Positions 52,076-63,478 of a DNA stretch of 64,000 nt are shown one piece after another (the stretch's first letter is position 1; each line of letters opens with the position of its first letter). This DNA comes from Steroidobacteraceae bacterium. Its GTDB lineage: Bacteria; Pseudomonadota; Gammaproteobacteria; Steroidobacterales; Steroidobacteraceae. The position numbers were made by a program, and so were the translations under genes. The DNA lies in assembly GCA_019634895.1 (NCBI GenBank), contig JAHCAM010000002.1:124001-188000 (forward strand). The letters run 5' to 3'. The notes under the pieces are model-generated. The model worked only from the letters and a program-made list of their open reading frames with translations, had not been told where the DNA came from and ran no database searches.

Positions 52076-52659
52076 ACGCGGAAGTCAGGGAACTTCCGCT
52101 GTTCCCGCTGCGGGCGGTGCTGTTCCCGGGCGGCCCGCTGCCGCTGCGCATCTTCGAGCCGCGCTACCTCGACCTGGTGAGCCGCTGCCTGCGCGAGCAG
52201 TCGGGCTTCGCGGTGGTGCTGATCGGGGAGGGCGAGGAAGCGGCGGGCGCGGTCAGCTTCGCCGCCACCGGCACCGAGGCGCGCATCGTCGACTTCGACC
52301 GCCTCGACGACGGCCTGCTCGGCATCCGCTGCATCGGGCTCGAGCGCGTGCGCGTGGTCGAGGCCTGGCGCGATCCGGACGGCCTCAACCGCGGGCGGGT
52401 GATGGACATCGCGGCCGATCGCGTGGTGCCGGTGCCGGCGGAGCAGGCCTGGCTCGGCGAGGTCGTGCGCCGGGTGCTGGCCGAGGCTGGCGAGGCCTAC
52501 GCGCAGGTGGCGGTCCGCGACGATGCCGGCTGGATCGGCAACCGGCTCGCCGAGATCCTGCCGCTGTCGCTCGCGGACAGGCAGCTGCTGCTCGAGATGA
52601 CCGATCCGGTCGAGCGGCTGGCCGCGCTCGAGCCGGCGGTCAGCCGCGAGCAGCCGTAG
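52072..52659 (+). CDS. LON substrate-binding-domain protein
   Basis: This 195-residue protein consists essentially of the N-terminal domain of Lon proteases (ELPLFPLRAVLFPGGPLPLRI, FEPRYLDLV) with no AAA+ or protease part. Such stand-alone proteins are common in proteobacteria and have no firm function. The start is GTG 52072, coupled to the mpl stop. Its 3' end overlaps the convergent CPBP gene by 20 bases. Confidence 0.88.
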   Translation: MNAEVRELPLFPLRAVLFPGGPLPLRIFEPRYLDLVSRCLREQSGFAVVLIGEGEEAAGAVSFAATGTEARIVDFDRLDDGLLGIRCIGLERVRVVEAWRDPDGLNRGRVMDIAADRVVPVPAEQAWLGEVVRRVLAEAGEAYAQVAVRDDAGWIGNRLAEILPLSLADRQLLLEMTDPVERLAALEPAVSREQP

Positions 52660-53535
52660 CCGCGCGCGCGGGCCGCAGCCACCCGCAGGCGAGTGCCACG
52701 AGCAGCATCAAGGCCGCCCAGCCGGCGACCAGCCAGCCGGTGTAGCCGTCGAAAGTGCCGACCAGGAACGACCAGGGCGAGTCCTCGACCGGCGCCGTGC
52801 TCCACTTGGTGGCCTTGATGACGCAGATCCAGGCCGCGTGCAGGCCGATGCCGGCGGCGATGCCGCCGGTGCGGCGCCGCACCAGCGCGAGCATGACGCC
52901 CACCAGCGCGAGCGTGACGAAGGAGTCCGCGATCGCGGCCGGCTCCGCGAAGCGCGCCAGCGCGACGCCCATCAGCTCGAAGCCGCTGCCCCAGCCGATG
53001 TCGTCGTGGCCGATGCGCGCGCGCGCGAGGAAGTGGACGGCCGAGTAGACGAGTGCAGTGCCCGCGACGGCCGCGGCCAGCCCCGCTTCGCGCTCGATGC
53101 CGCGGAACATCAGGCCGCGGAAGAAGGTCTCCTCCAGGACCGCGACGGCCAGGCCGGTTGCGGCGCCGGCCGCCAGGTACCGCAGCAGCGAGGCGGCATC
53201 CAGGCCCGCGTCGGGCCCGAGGATGCCGAGCGCCAGCATCGAGACGCTCATCGGCAGCATGGTCACGAGCCCGATCGCAAATCCGGCGCCGGCATGCTTC
53301 AGGAACTGCGCGCGCGGCTGGCCGTAGCCCCAGTCGGCGCGCGTGACGAGCCGCAGCCGGCGCACCGCGAGCGCGACGCCCGCGAGCAGCAACAGCTGCC
53401 AGAGCCTGCTGGCGACCTTGTGAAAGGCCCAGTCGGCGCCCAGCGCCTGCGCCAGCTGCCACACCGGCCAGGCGAGCAGCGCCGCGAGCACGAGCGTGCC
53501 GGCGAGCGCCGCGAGGAACCAGGCCAGCGCGCGCA

Positions 53536-53536
<1 letters not shown>
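52640..53536 (-). CDS. CPBP family intramembrane metalloprotease
   Basis: This 298-residue multi-pass protein has the CAAX/ABI motif VLEETFFRGLMFRGI, a following histidine in YSAVHFLARARIG and a later HAAWI histidine, the conserved set of the Rce1-like intramembrane glutamic proteases. Bacterial members process membrane peptides or protect against bacteriocins. Its ATG shares one base with the hemL stop (TGATG), so it is probably co-expressed as the last gene of the ahcY-to-hemL run. Confidence 0.87.
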
Positions 53537-54804
<1,268 letters not shown>

Positions 54805-54818
54805 GCGCGGGACGGCGC

Positions 54819-55694
54819 TCAGCGCCGGCGGACCTCGTAGCCGCGCTGCCCGAGCAGCGCCGGCAGGCCGCGCGGGCCGACCAGGTGCAGTGCGCCCACC
54901 ACCAGCAGCACGTCGTCGCCGCCGTCCAGCATCGCCTCCAGCTGCTCCGCCCAGCGTGCGTTGCGCTCGTAGATCAGGCGCTCGTCGAGGCCGGGATAGT
55001 CCCGGAAGTCCTCCTCGAGCTGGCGGGCGAGGGCGTCGGTGTCGCCCTGCTGCCAGGCCGACAGCATCGCCTGCATCTCGGCCTCGACGTCGCCCGCCTC
55101 GGCGAGGGTCTGCAGCAGGATCTCGTGCTGCAGGTCGGGCTCGAGTCCGTCGAGGAAGCCGAGCTGCTGGTCGATCGTCTCCAGTCCGCAGCGCTTCTTG
55201 CCGTCGCGTTCCATGGCCTGCTCGATGACCTTCTCGACGCCGTGCTCGACGTCGTAGCCGTGCTGCTGCAGCGCGACCAGCGCGATCGTCAGGCCGGCGA
55301 ACCACGGCTCGAACGGCGCAAACGGCGCGAGCTCGATGCCCGCCGCCGCCGCCATCGCGCGCGCGCGGTCGGCGTCCGCTCCCAGCAGGTCGAACAGCGA
55401 GCGGCCCTCGGGGTCGATGGCCCGCGCCAGCGTCAGCGCCGCGATCTCGGACTCGGGCACCTGGCTCGTGTCCACCTCGAGGCAGACCGTGCCGGCCTCC
55501 GCCCAGGCGTCGGCGAGCGCGCCTTCGATCGAGAAGCCGCCCGGCGGCAGCACGTGCACCGACCCGAACAGGAAGACGCGGTTGCCGCGGCCCTCGACTT
55601 CCCACAGCGCCGGCCCGGCCTCGGCGGCTGCGGCCGCCAGCGCCAGCACCGCGAGCGCCAGCGCCCGCCAGGTCCGGTTCCAGGCCTCAGTCAT
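54819..55694 (-). CDS. TraB/GumN family protein
   Basis: This 291-residue exported protein has a signal peptide ([15 protein letters not shown]) and the two GxxH signatures of the family: [13 protein letters not shown] near the start and [14 protein letters not shown] near the end, plus CLEVDTSQ and [15 protein letters not shown]. TraB/GumN proteins are proposed metalloproteases of the Tiki fold; the exact substrate is unknown. Its start overlaps the CpdA-like gene by 8 bases. Confidence 0.88.
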   Translation of the reverse strand: MTEAWNRTWRALALAVLALAAAAAEAGPALWEVEGRGNRVFLFGSVHVLPPGGFSIEGALADAWAEAGTVCLEVDTSQVPESEIAALTLARAIDPEGRSLFDLLGADADRARAMAAAAGIELAPFAPFEPWFAGLTIALVALQQHGYDVEHGVEKVIEQAMERDGKKRCGLETIDQQLGFLDGLEPDLQHEILLQTLAEAGDVEAEMQAMLSAWQQGDTDALARQLEEDFRDYPGLDERLIYERNARWAEQLEAMLDGGDDVLLVVGALHLVGPRGLPALLGQRGYEVRRR

Positions 55695-56436
55695 CGCCGT
55701 CGACCCACTCGACGCCCGTCTCCAGGCCGCCGTCGTCCCCGAGTTTCATCCAGCGGTAGGCCGGCGGGCGTGCGTCCACCGCGAACTCCGGCGATTCCTG
55801 CGCGAACTGCATGCAGGTCGATGGCGTGCCCATCAGCCGGATCCCGCCGCGGGCGGCGTCCAGCGGCTGGTGCGTGTGGCCCCAGGCCAGCCCGCGCACG
55901 CCTGCGTGCCTGCCGAGTACGTCGAACAGCTCGCCGGCGTTGTCGACCATCAAGTCGTCGAGCCAGCGGCTGCCGTGCGGCACCGGATGATGGTGCAGGC
56001 AGACCAGCGCGTGCGCGTCGCGGTGCTGCGCCAGCGCCGCGTCGAGGCGCTGCAGTTGCGGCCGGCCGAGGTGGCCGTGGTCCCTGCCCGGCACCGTGCT
56101 GTCCAGCATGACGAACAGCCAGCGCCCGCGGCGCATCGCGAACTCGTGCACGAACGGCGGCCCGGCCAGCTCGCGCCGCAGGGCCGCCGGGTCGTCGTGG
56201 TTGCCGGGCAGGCAGTGGACCGGCGCCGCGAAACCGCCGAAGCAGCGGCGCAGCGCCGCATAGCCGCCGGCGTCGTCGTGCACGAGGTCCCCGGTCAGCA
56301 GGACGGCGTCGGGCCCCGGGTGCCGCCGCGCCGCGTGCGCGAGCGCGCGCTCGAGCGTGGCGGCGGTCGCCACCCCGCGGATCTGCATGCCCGGCGAGCC
56401 GGTCAGGTGCGTATCCGTGAACTGCAGCAGGCGCAA
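55687..56436 (-). CDS. CpdA-like cyclic-nucleotide phosphodiesterase (metallophosphoesterase)
   Basis: This 249-residue calcineurin-like phosphoesterase has all metal motifs in order: FTDTHL, LLTGDLVHDD, CLPGNHDD, VCLHHHP and LAWGHTHQP. This pattern and length match CpdA, the 3',5'-cAMP phosphodiesterase, but other substrates are possible. It lies 9 bases after ahcY. A class III cyclase gene at 43518-44864 could supply the substrate. Confidence 0.85.
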   Translation of the reverse strand: MRLLQFTDTHLTGSPGMQIRGVATAATLERALAHAARRHPGPDAVLLTGDLVHDDAGGYAALRRCFGGFAAPVHCLPGNHDDPAALRRELAGPPFVHEFAMRRGRWLFVMLDSTVPGRDHGHLGRPQLQRLDAALAQHRDAHALVCLHHHPVPHGSRWLDDLMVDNAGELFDVLGRHAGVRGLAWGHTHQPLDAARGGIRLMGTPSTCMQFAQESPEFAVDARPPAYRWMKLGDDGGLETGVEWVDGDD

Positions 56437-56445
56437 GACCGTGCG

Positions 56446-57861
56446 TCAGTAGCGGTAGTGGTCGGGCTTGAACGGCCCGGACGCCGGCGTGTCGAGGTAG
56501 CGTTCCTGCTCGGGCGTCAGGACCGTCAGCTTCGCCCCGATCCGCTCCAGGTGCAGCCGCGCCACCTTCTCGTCGAGCTGCTTGGGCAGCACGTAGACGC
56601 GGTTCTCGTAGCGGTCGCCGTGCGCGAACAGCTCGATCTGCGCCAGCACCTGGTTGGTGAACGAGTTCGACATCACGAACGACGGGTGGCCGGTGCCGCA
56701 GCCGAGGTTCACCAGCCGGCCCTCGGCCAGCACGATGATGCGCCGGCCGTCGGGGAAGATCACGTGGTCCACCTGCGGCTTGATGTTCTCCCAGCGGTAC
56801 TGCTTCAGCGAGGCGATGTCGATCTCGCTGTCGAAGTGGCCGATGTTGCAGACGATCGCCTGGTGCTTCATCCGGCGCATGTGCTCGTGGGCGATCACGT
56901 TCACGTTGCCGGTCGCGGTCACGAAGATGTCGGCCTTGTCGCAGGCGTCGTCCATGGTCACCACGCGGTAGCCTTCCATCGCCGCCTGCAGCGCGCAGAT
57001 CGGGTCGATCTCGGTGATCCAGACCGTGGCGCCGAGCCCGCGCAGCGACTGCGCGCAGCCCTTGCCGACGTCGCCGTAGCCGGCGACCAGGGCGATCTTG
57101 CCCGCGATCATCACGTCGGTCGCGCGCTTGATGCCGTCCACCAGCGATTCGCGGCAGCCGTAGAGGTTGTCGAACTTCGACTTGGTGACCGAGTCGTTGA
57201 CGTTGATCGCCGGGAAGGGGAGGCGTCCCTCGCCGGCCATCCGGTAGAGGCGCTTCACGCCGGTGGTCGTCTCCTCGGTGACGCCCTTGATCGCGGCGAG
57301 GCGCGCCGAGTACCAGCCCGGCTGGGTCTCCAGGCGCCTGCGGATCGAGGCGTAGAGGAACTGCTCCTCCTCGTTCTGCGGCTTCGCGATCACCGAGGCA
57401 TCGTGCTCGGCGAGCGCGCCCAGCATCAGCAGCAGGGTCGCGTCGCCGCCGTCGTCGAGGATCATGTTGGCGTGGCGTCCGCCCGGCCACTCGAAGATCC
57501 GGTGCGCGTACTCCCAGTACTCCTCGAGCGTCTCGCCCTTGTGCGCGAACACCGGGATGCCGCGTGCCGCGATCGCCGCGGCGGCGTGGTCCTGGGTCGA
57601 GAAGATGTTGCAGGACGCCCAGCGCAGCTCGGCGCCCAGGTCGGCGAGCGTCTCGATCAGCACCGCCGTCTGGATGGTCATGTGCAGAGAGCCGGCAATG
57701 CGCGCGCCGGCGAGCGGGCGCGTGGCGCCGAATTCCCTGCGCACGGCCATCAGGCCGGGCATCTCGGTCTCGGCGATCGCGATTTCGCGCCGGCCCCAGT
57801 CGGCCTGCGAGACGTCGGCGACCTGGAAATCCTTGAACTTCGGGTTGATCACGGCATTCAT
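56446..57861 (-). CDS. ahcY: S-adenosylhomocysteinase
   Basis: AhcY hydrolyses S-adenosylhomocysteine to adenosine and homocysteine, relieving product inhibition of methyltransferases. The 471-residue product has [47 protein letters not shown], the NAD-binding [15 protein letters not shown] and the C-terminal PDHYRY. ATG 57861 has AAAGGAGAG upstream. The leader contains an SAH riboswitch, and metK lies immediately upstream, so the methyl cycle is encoded together. Confidence 0.97.
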   Translation of the reverse strand: MNAVINPKFKDFQVADVSQADWGRREIAIAETEMPGLMAVRREFGATRPLAGARIAGSLHMTIQTAVLIETLADLGAELRWASCNIFSTQDHAAAAIAARGIPVFAHKGETLEEYWEYAHRIFEWPGGRHANMILDDGGDATLLLMLGALAEHDASVIAKPQNEEEQFLYASIRRRLETQPGWYSARLAAIKGVTEETTTGVKRLYRMAGEGRLPFPAINVNDSVTKSKFDNLYGCRESLVDGIKRATDVMIAGKIALVAGYGDVGKGCAQSLRGLGATVWITEIDPICALQAAMEGYRVVTMDDACDKADIFVTATGNVNVIAHEHMRRMKHQAIVCNIGHFDSEIDIASLKQYRWENIKPQVDHVIFPDGRRIIVLAEGRLVNLGCGTGHPSFVMSNSFTNQVLAQIELFAHGDRYENRVYVLPKQLDEKVARLHLERIGAKLTVLTPEQERYLDTPASGPFKPDHYRY

Positions 57862-57882
57862 GTCAGTTCTCTCCTTTGCGAG

Positions 57883-57953
57883 CGAGAGCGCCGTTGTCGT
57901 TCGCGATTCCCGAGCCTGGCAGGCGAAAGCCTGTTGCAACGCTCCTCGGGAAC
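57883..57953 (-). promoter_or_regulatory. SAH riboswitch upstream of ahcY
   Basis: On the minus strand, CCCGAGGAGCGTTGCAAC (57950-57933) is followed by a variable hairpin, GCCAGGCTCGGG (57918-57907) and AACGGCGCTC (57894-57885). These are the hallmarks of the SAH riboswitch: CCGAGGAGCG pairs with GGCTCGG, and the GAGCG with CGCTC forms the pseudoknot near the ribosome site. It ends about 20 bases before the ahcY ATG. SAH binding should raise ahcY expression. Confidence 0.92.
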
Positions 57954-57954
57954 C

Positions 57955-58003
57955 GGGGGGACCGTCCCCTTTTTCGCGCAGCGAAAAAGGCGGACTGTCC
58001 CCG
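57955..58003. repeat. REP-like compound palindrome between metK and ahcY
   Basis: The core stem CCTTTTTCGC / GCGAAAAAGG (57968-57990) is flanked on both sides by GGGGAC-N-GTCCCC-type palindromes (57957-57969 exact; the one near 57990-58002 imperfect). Together they give an imperfect inverted repeat of more than 20 bases per arm. It starts one base past the metK stop and could end that transcript. The GGGGAC/GTCCCC theme recurs inside tkt at 60447-60467. Confidence 0.65.
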
Positions 58004-58004
58004 C

Positions 58005-59237
58005 TTACAATCCTGCTGCCTTCCTCAGAGCCTCCGCCCGATCGGTCCGTTCCCAGCTGAAGGCCGTGAACGTCGAGCGGCGCCGGAGCTTCGCGCCATT
58101 CGCTTCCTCGGTCCAGTCATAGTGCATCTCGACCGGTTCGCGCCCGAAGTGGCCGTAGGCGGCGGTCGCCTGGTACATGGGATGGATCAGGTCCAGCATC
58201 TTCATGATGCCCCAGGGCCGCAGGTCGAAGTGGTCGCGCACCAGCTTTTCGAGACGCGGGTCGCTGACCCGGCCGGTACCGAAGGTCTGCACCGATATGG
58301 ACGTGGGCCGCGCCACGCCGATGGCGTAGGAGACCTGCACCTCGCAGCGCCGCGCGAGGCCCGCCGCGACCAGGTTCTTGGCGACGTAACGGGCCGCGTA
58401 CGCGGCCGAGCGGTCCACCTTCGACGGGTCCTTGCCCGAGAAGGCGCCGCCGCCATGGCGCGCCATGCCGCCGTAGCTGTCGACGATGATCTTGCGCCCG
58501 GTCAGGCCGCAATCACCGACCGGCCCGCCGATCACGAATCGGCCGGTCGGGTTGATGTGGAACCGGGTGCGCCGCGACAGCCACTTCGCCGGCAGCACCG
58601 GCTTGATGATCTCTTCCATCACCCCTTCGCGGAGGTCCTTCTGCTTCACGTCCGGCGAATGCTGGGTCGAGAGCACGACGGCCTCGATGCCGGCCGGCCG
58701 GTCGTTCTGGTAGGCGAAGGTGAGCTGGCTCTTGGCGTCGGGGCGCAGCCACGGCAGCTTCGGGTTGCGGCCCTTGCGGACCCTGGCCTGGCGCTCGACC
58801 AGCTTGTGGGCGTAATGGATCGGCGCGGGCATCAGCGCGGGCGTCTCGTCGCTCGCGTAGCCGAACATCAGGCCCTGGTCGCCGGCGCCCTGGTCCTCCG
58901 GGTTGCTGCGGTCCACGCCCTGGGCGATGTCCGAGGACTGCTTGCCGATCACGTTCATGACGCCGCAGGTGTGGCCGTCGAAGCCGACCGTGGACGAGGT
59001 GTAGCCGATGTCGCAGATGACCCGGCGCACCAGCTCCTCGAGATCGATCCAGGCGCGGGTCGTGATCTCGCCCGCGACCACCGCGATGCCCGTCTTGACC
59101 AGGGTCTCGCAGGCCACGCGCGAGCGCGGGTCGCGCGCGATCAGCGCGTCGAGCACCGCGTCGGAGATCTGGTCGGCGACCTTGTCGGGGTGGCCTTCCG
59201 AGACCGATTCCGACGTGAACAGGTAGGAGCCTGACAT
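58005..59237 (-). CDS. metK: S-adenosylmethionine synthetase
   Basis: MetK makes SAM from methionine and ATP. The 410-residue product begins [19 protein letters not shown] and has [31 protein letters not shown] and the C-terminal [18 protein letters not shown] 59237 matches the family start; a TTG at 59252 in frame would add five residues and overlap the -10 element. A TATAAT hexamer ends only six bases before the ATG, suggesting a leaderless or near-leaderless transcript. It is divergent from tkt. Confidence 0.97.
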   Translation of the reverse strand: MSGSYLFTSESVSEGHPDKVADQISDAVLDALIARDPRSRVACETLVKTGIAVVAGEITTRAWIDLEELVRRVICDIGYTSSTVGFDGHTCGVMNVIGKQSSDIAQGVDRSNPEDQGAGDQGLMFGYASDETPALMPAPIHYAHKLVERQARVRKGRNPKLPWLRPDAKSQLTFAYQNDRPAGIEAVVLSTQHSPDVKQKDLREGVMEEIIKPVLPAKWLSRRTRFHINPTGRFVIGGPVGDCGLTGRKIIVDSYGGMARHGGGAFSGKDPSKVDRSAAYAARYVAKNLVAAGLARRCEVQVSYAIGVARPTSISVQTFGTGRVSDPRLEKLVRDHFDLRPWGIMKMLDLIHPMYQATAAYGHFGREPVEMHYDWTEEANGAKLRRRSTFTAFSWERTDRAEALRKAAGL

Positions 59238-59243
59238 CGCGAA

Positions 59244-59249
59244 ATTATA
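59244..59249 (-). promoter_or_regulatory. -10 element of metK in the metK-tkt divergent region
   Basis: A perfect TATAAT on the minus strand lies so close to the metK ATG that the transcript would begin at or next to the start codon. The same AT-rich island contains TACAAT on the plus strand (59248-59253), a possible overlapping -10 for tkt. No good -35 was found for either. Confidence 0.5.
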
Positions 59250-59278
59250 CAATACACGTTTATCCCCGGAGGACCCGG

Positions 59279-61288
59279 ATGCCCAGCCGCCGCGAGCTCG
59301 CCAATGCCGTCCGGGCCCTCAGCATGGATGCGGTCCAGCGCGCCAATTCGGGGCATCCGGGCATGCCGATGGGCATGGCGGACATCGCCGAGGTCCTGTG
59401 GCGGGACTTCCTGAAACATAACCCGGGCAATCCGCGCTGGCCCGACCGCGACCGCTTCGTGCTCTCGAACGGGCACGGCTCGATGCTGCTCTATTCGGTG
59501 CTGCACCTGAGCGGCTACCCCCTGACCCTCGACGAGCTGAGGAACTTCCGCCAGCTGGGCGCGCGCACGGCCGGGCACCCGGAACACGAGATCGCGATCG
59601 GCGTCGAGACCACGACCGGCCCGCTCGGGCAGGGGCTCGCGAACGCGGTCGGGATGGCGCTGGCCGAGAAGCTGCTGGCCGCCGAGTTCAACCGCCCCGG
59701 CCACGAGATCGTCGACCACATGACCTGGGTATTCGCAGGCGACGGCTGCCTGATGGAAGGCATCTCGCACGAAGCCTGCTCGCTCGCCGGCACCTGGGGC
59801 CTGGGCAAGCTGGTCGTGTTCTACGACGACAACGGCATCTCGATCGACGGCGAGGTGGCCGGCTGGTTCACCGACGACACGCCGAAGCGCTTCGAGGCCT
59901 ATGGCTGGCAGGTGATCCGCGGCGTGGACGGCCACGACCCGGAGGCCGTGCTGCGCGCGATCCGCAAGGCCCGGCGCGAGCGGGTGAAGCCGACGCTGAT
60001 CTGCTGCCGGACCGTCATCGGCTACGGCGCGCCGAACAAGCAGGGCAAGGAGGAATGCCACGGCGCCGCGCTGGGCGCGGACGAGGTCGCGCTCGCGCGC
60101 CGGACCCTGAACTGGCCGCACGAGCCGTTCGTGGTGCCGGACGACATCCGCGCCGCCTGGGACGCGCGCGCGGCGGGCAAGCGCGCGGAGGCGCGCTGGC
60201 GCCGGCGCTTCAAGGCCTACCAGCAGGCGCACCCGGAGCTCGCGGCCGGGTACCTGCGCCGCATGGCGGCCGAGCTGCCCGCGGGCTTAGAGACGATGAT
60301 CGCGGAAGGCGCGGCCGCCGCGCAGGCCGCCGCGCAGCCGCTGGCGACGCGCCAGAGTTCGCAGGCGGTGCTGAATGCCATCGGCCCGCACATGCCGGAG
60401 CTGCTCGGCGGCTCCGCCGACCTCACCGGCTCGAACAACACGAAAATAAAGGGGACGCGTCCCTTTACCCGCGAGCATGCCGACGGGCGCTACCTCCACT
60501 ACGGCGTGCGCGAGTTCGGCATGGGCGCAATCATGAACGGCATCGCGCTGCACGGTGGGTTCATCCCGTTCGGCGGCACTTTCCTCGTCTTCTCCGACTA
60601 CATGCGCAGCTCACTGCGCATGGCCGCCATCGTCGAGGCCGGCAGCATCTTCGTGCTGACGCACGACTCGATCGGGCTCGGCGAGGACGGGCCGACGCAC
60701 CAGCCGGTCGAGCACCTCGGCTCGCTGCGCACGATCCCGCGCATGGAACTCTGGCGGCCCTGCGACACGGCCGAGACCTGGGTCGCCTGGGGCGCGGCGA
60801 TCCGCCGCCGGCACGCGCCGACCGCGCTGGCGCTGACGCGCCAGGCGCTGCCGCCGCAGCCGCGCGATGCCGCGCAGCTGGACGCGATCCGCCGCGGCGG
60901 CTACGTGCTCGCCGACTGCGCGGGCACGCCCGAGTGCATCCTGATCGCAACCGGCAGCGAAGTCGGCGTGGCGATGGACGCCGCGCGCGAGCTCGCGGGG
61001 CGCGGCCGGCGCGTGCGCGTCGTGTCGATGCCGGCGACCAGCGTGTTCGATGCGCAGGACGCCGGCTGGCGCGAATCGGTGCTGCCGGCCGCAGTCACAC
61101 GCCGCATCGCCATCGAGGCGGGCACGCCGGACGGCTGGTGGCGGTACGTCGGCACCCGCGGGCGCGTGATCGGCATGACGCGCTTCGGCGCTTCGGGCAA
61201 GGGCCCGGAACTGTACAGGCATTTTGGGTTCACGGCCGCGGCCGTCGTCGAGGCGGCGCAGGCCCTGCTGGCAAACGGAGAGTCATGA
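59279..61288 (+). CDS. tkt: transketolase
   Basis: Transketolase moves two-carbon units between sugar phosphates in the pentose phosphate pathway, using thiamine diphosphate. The 669-residue product has [37 protein letters not shown], the TPP motif [15 protein letters not shown] with the later DDNGISIDG, and [24 protein letters not shown] lies 5 bases before the ATG. Codons for [11 protein letters not shown] (60437-60469) coincide with a low-GC palindrome, see the repeat at 60447. It heads a tkt-gap-pgk-pyk run with 1- to 9-base spacings. Confidence 0.96.
   Translation: MPSRRELANAVRALSMDAVQRANSGHPGMPMGMADIAEVLWRDFLKHNPGNPRWPDRDRFVLSNGHGSMLLYSVLHLSGYPLTLDELRNFRQLGARTAGHPEHEIAIGVETTTGPLGQGLANAVGMALAEKLLAAEFNRPGHEIVDHMTWVFAGDGCLMEGISHEACSLAGTWGLGKLVVFYDDNGISIDGEVAGWFTDDTPKRFEAYGWQVIRGVDGHDPEAVLRAIRKARRERVKPTLICCRTVIGYGAPNKQGKEECHGAALGADEVALARRTLNWPHEPFVVPDDIRAAWDARAAGKRAEARWRRRFKAYQQAHPELAAGYLRRMAAELPAGLETMIAEGAAAAQAAAQPLATRQSSQAVLNAIGPHMPELLGGSADLTGSNNTKIKGTRPFTREHADGRYLHYGVREFGMGAIMNGIALHGGFIPFGGTFLVFSDYMRSSLRMAAIVEAGSIFVLTHDSIGLGEDGPTHQPVEHLGSLRTIPRMELWRPCDTAETWVAWGAAIRRRHAPTALALTRQALPPQPRDAAQLDAIRRGGYVLADCAGTPECILIATGSEVGVAMDAARELAGRGRRVRVVSMPATSVFDAQDAGWRESVLPAAVTRRIAIEAGTPDGWWRYVGTRGRVIGMTRFGASGKGPELYRHFGFTAAAVVEAAQALLANGES
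60447..60467. repeat. palindromic REP-like element inside the tkt coding sequence
   Basis: TAAAGGG-(G)-ACGCGT-CCCTTTA is a palindrome with one extra G, preceded by AAAA. It introduces a rare ATA codon into an otherwise GC-rich gene and is read in frame. It resembles the GGGGAC/GTCCCC hairpins of the repeat at 57955-58003. The family alignment has a variable loop here, so an in-frame insertion would be tolerated. Confidence 0.5.
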
Positions 61289-61289
61289 C

Positions 61290-62300
61290 ATGGCGATCAA
61301 CGTGGGTATCAACGGGTATGGCCGCATCGGCCGCAACATCCTGCGCGCGCTCTACGAGGGGCGCCGCACCGGCGAAATGCGCATCGTCGCGGTCAACGAC
61401 CTGGGCGACGCGAAGACCAACGCGCACCTGACGCGGCGCGACACCGCGCACGGGCCGTTCGACGGCACGGTGACGGTGGACGGCGACTCCATGGTCGTCA
61501 ACGGCGACCGCATCCGCGTGCTGGCGGAGCGCGATCCGTCGAAGCTGCCGTGGGAACAGCTGGGCGTCGACTACGTGATCGAGAGCACCGGCCTGTTCGC
61601 CAGCAAGGAGAAGGCCTCGAAGCACCTGGCGGGCGGCGCGAAGAAGGTGGTGATCTCGGCCCCTGCCGACGGCGTGGACGCGACCATCGTCTACGGCGTC
61701 AATCACGGCACCCTGCGCAAGGACATGACCGTCATCTCGAACGCCTCGTGCACCACCAACTGCCTGGCGCCGCTGGTGAAGCCGCTGCACGACGCGCTCG
61801 GCGTGGTGTCGGGGATCATGACCACCATCCACGCCTACACCAACGACCAGGTGCTGACCGACGTCTATCACTCGGACCTGCGCCGCGCGCGCTCGGCGAC
61901 CATGTCCATGATCCCGACCAAGACCGGGGCCGCCGCCGCGGTCGGCCTGGTGCTGCCGGAACTGAAGGGCAGGCTCGACGGCTTCGCGGTGCGGGTGCCG
62001 ACCATCAACGTGTCGCTGGTGGACCTCGTGTTCACGGCGAAGCGCGCGACCACGGCCCAGGAAGTGAACGGCATATTGAAGGCGGCCTCCGAAGGCGCGC
62101 TGAAGGGCATCCTCGAGTACACCGAGGAGCCGCTGGTCTCGGTCGACTTCAACCATGATCCGGCCTCGGGCACGGTGGACGCGCAGCTCACCAAGGTGCT
62201 GGACGGCACACTGGTCAAGGTCTGCGCCTGGTACGACAACGAGTGGGGCTTCTCCAACCGCATGATCGACACCACGCTCGCCTGGGCCCGCGCCTCGTGA
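61290..62300 (+). CDS. gap: glyceraldehyde-3-phosphate dehydrogenase, type I
   Basis: GAPDH oxidises glyceraldehyde 3-phosphate with phosphate and NAD(P)+. The 336-residue product has [15 protein letters not shown], catalytic Cys154 in [21 protein letters not shown] and [12 protein letters not shown]. The residue after the second nucleotide-binding strand is Asn-Asp (VAVNDLGD), which fits NAD use. ATG 61290 is one base after the tkt stop, with GGAG 7 bases upstream. Confidence 0.97.
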   Translation: MAINVGINGYGRIGRNILRALYEGRRTGEMRIVAVNDLGDAKTNAHLTRRDTAHGPFDGTVTVDGDSMVVNGDRIRVLAERDPSKLPWEQLGVDYVIESTGLFASKEKASKHLAGGAKKVVISAPADGVDATIVYGVNHGTLRKDMTVISNASCTTNCLAPLVKPLHDALGVVSGIMTTIHAYTNDQVLTDVYHSDLRRARSATMSMIPTKTGAAAAVGLVLPELKGRLDGFAVRVPTINVSLVDLVFTAKRATTAQEVNGILKAASEGALKGILEYTEEPLVSVDFNHDPASGTVDAQLTKVLDGTLVKVCAWYDNEWGFSNRMIDTTLAWARAS

Positions 62301-62305
62301 GGCGG

Positions 62306-63469
62306 ATGGCCGACCTCGACCTGGCGGGCAAGCGCGTGCTGATCCGCGAAGACCTGAACGTCCCGGTCGAGGACGGCCGCGTCACCAGCGACGCGCGCAT
62401 CCGCGCGGCGCTGCCGACCATCCGCCTCGCGCTCGAGAAGGGCGCCCGCGTGCTGGTCATGTCGCACCTCGGGCGTCCGAAGGAGGGCGAGCGCGACCCC
62501 GCGCTGTCGCTGGCGCCCGTCGGCAAGGCGTTGTCCGCCCTGCTCGACCAGCCGGTGCGTTTCGTCGAGGACTGGCTGGGCGGCGTCGAGGCCGCTCCCG
62601 GCGAGATCGTGCTGCTCGAGAACGTGCGCTTCAACAAGGGCGAGAAGAAGGACGATCCCGCGCTCGCGCAGCGGATGGCCGCGCTGTGCGACGTGTTCGT
62701 CATGGACGCCTTCGGCACCGCGCACCGCGCCGAGGCGAGCACGCATGGCGTCGCGCTCGCCGCGCCGCTCGCCTGCGCGGGCCCGCTGCTGACCGCCGAG
62801 CTCGAGGCGCTGGGCCGTGCGCTGCACGATCCGCAGCGGCCGCTGGTGGCGGTCGTCGGCGGCTCCAAGGTCTCGACCAAGCTCGCGGTGCTCGAGAACC
62901 TGCTGGAGAAGGTGGACGCGCTCGTGGTCGGCGGGGGCATCGCCAACACCTTCCTGGCGGCCGCCGGCCTGCCGGTCGGCAAGTCGCTGCACGAGCCGGA
63001 CATGCTGGACACGGCCCGCCGGCTGCTGGCGCGCGCGCAGGAACGCAACGCTGCCCTGCCGCTGCCGGCCGACGTCGTGGTCGCGAGCGAGGTCTCGGAG
63101 TCGGCGAAGGCGACCGTGAAGCCCGCCGGCGCCGTCGGCCCGGACGAGATGATCCTCGACATCGGGCCGGATTCGGCCGCGGTGCTCGCGGGGATCGTGG
63201 CGCAGGCCGGCACCGTGATCTGGAACGGGCCCGTGGGCGTGTTCGAGTACCGGCAGTTCGGCGAGGGCACGCGGCTGCTGGCCGAGGCGATCGCCGCGAG
63301 CCCGGCGTTCTCGATCGCGGGCGGCGGCGATACACTGGCAGCCATCGACAGGTACGGCGTGCAGTCGAGGATCTCCTACATTTCGACCGGGGGCGGTGCC
63401 TTCCTCGAGTTCGTCGAGGGCAGGACGCTGCCGGCGGTCGCGGCGCTGGAGCGCCGCGCGGCCGCATAG
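62306..63469 (+). CDS. pgk: phosphoglycerate kinase
   Basis: Pgk transfers phosphate between 1,3-bisphosphoglycerate and ADP. The 387-residue product has the family start [64 protein letters not shown] and the C-terminal GGGDTLAAI and [13 protein letters not shown] 62306 gives the standard N-terminus; a GTG at 62297 overlaps the gap stop but would add three residues. Confidence 0.96.
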   Translation: MADLDLAGKRVLIREDLNVPVEDGRVTSDARIRAALPTIRLALEKGARVLVMSHLGRPKEGERDPALSLAPVGKALSALLDQPVRFVEDWLGGVEAAPGEIVLLENVRFNKGEKKDDPALAQRMAALCDVFVMDAFGTAHRAEASTHGVALAAPLACAGPLLTAELEALGRALHDPQRPLVAVVGGSKVSTKLAVLENLLEKVDALVVGGGIANTFLAAAGLPVGKSLHEPDMLDTARRLLARAQERNAALPLPADVVVASEVSESAKATVKPAGAVGPDEMILDIGPDSAAVLAGIVAQAGTVIWNGPVGVFEYRQFGEGTRLLAEAIAASPAFSIAGGGDTLAAIDRYGVQSRISYISTGGGAFLEFVEGRTLPAVAALERRAAA

Positions 63470-63478
63470 CGAGGCGCG

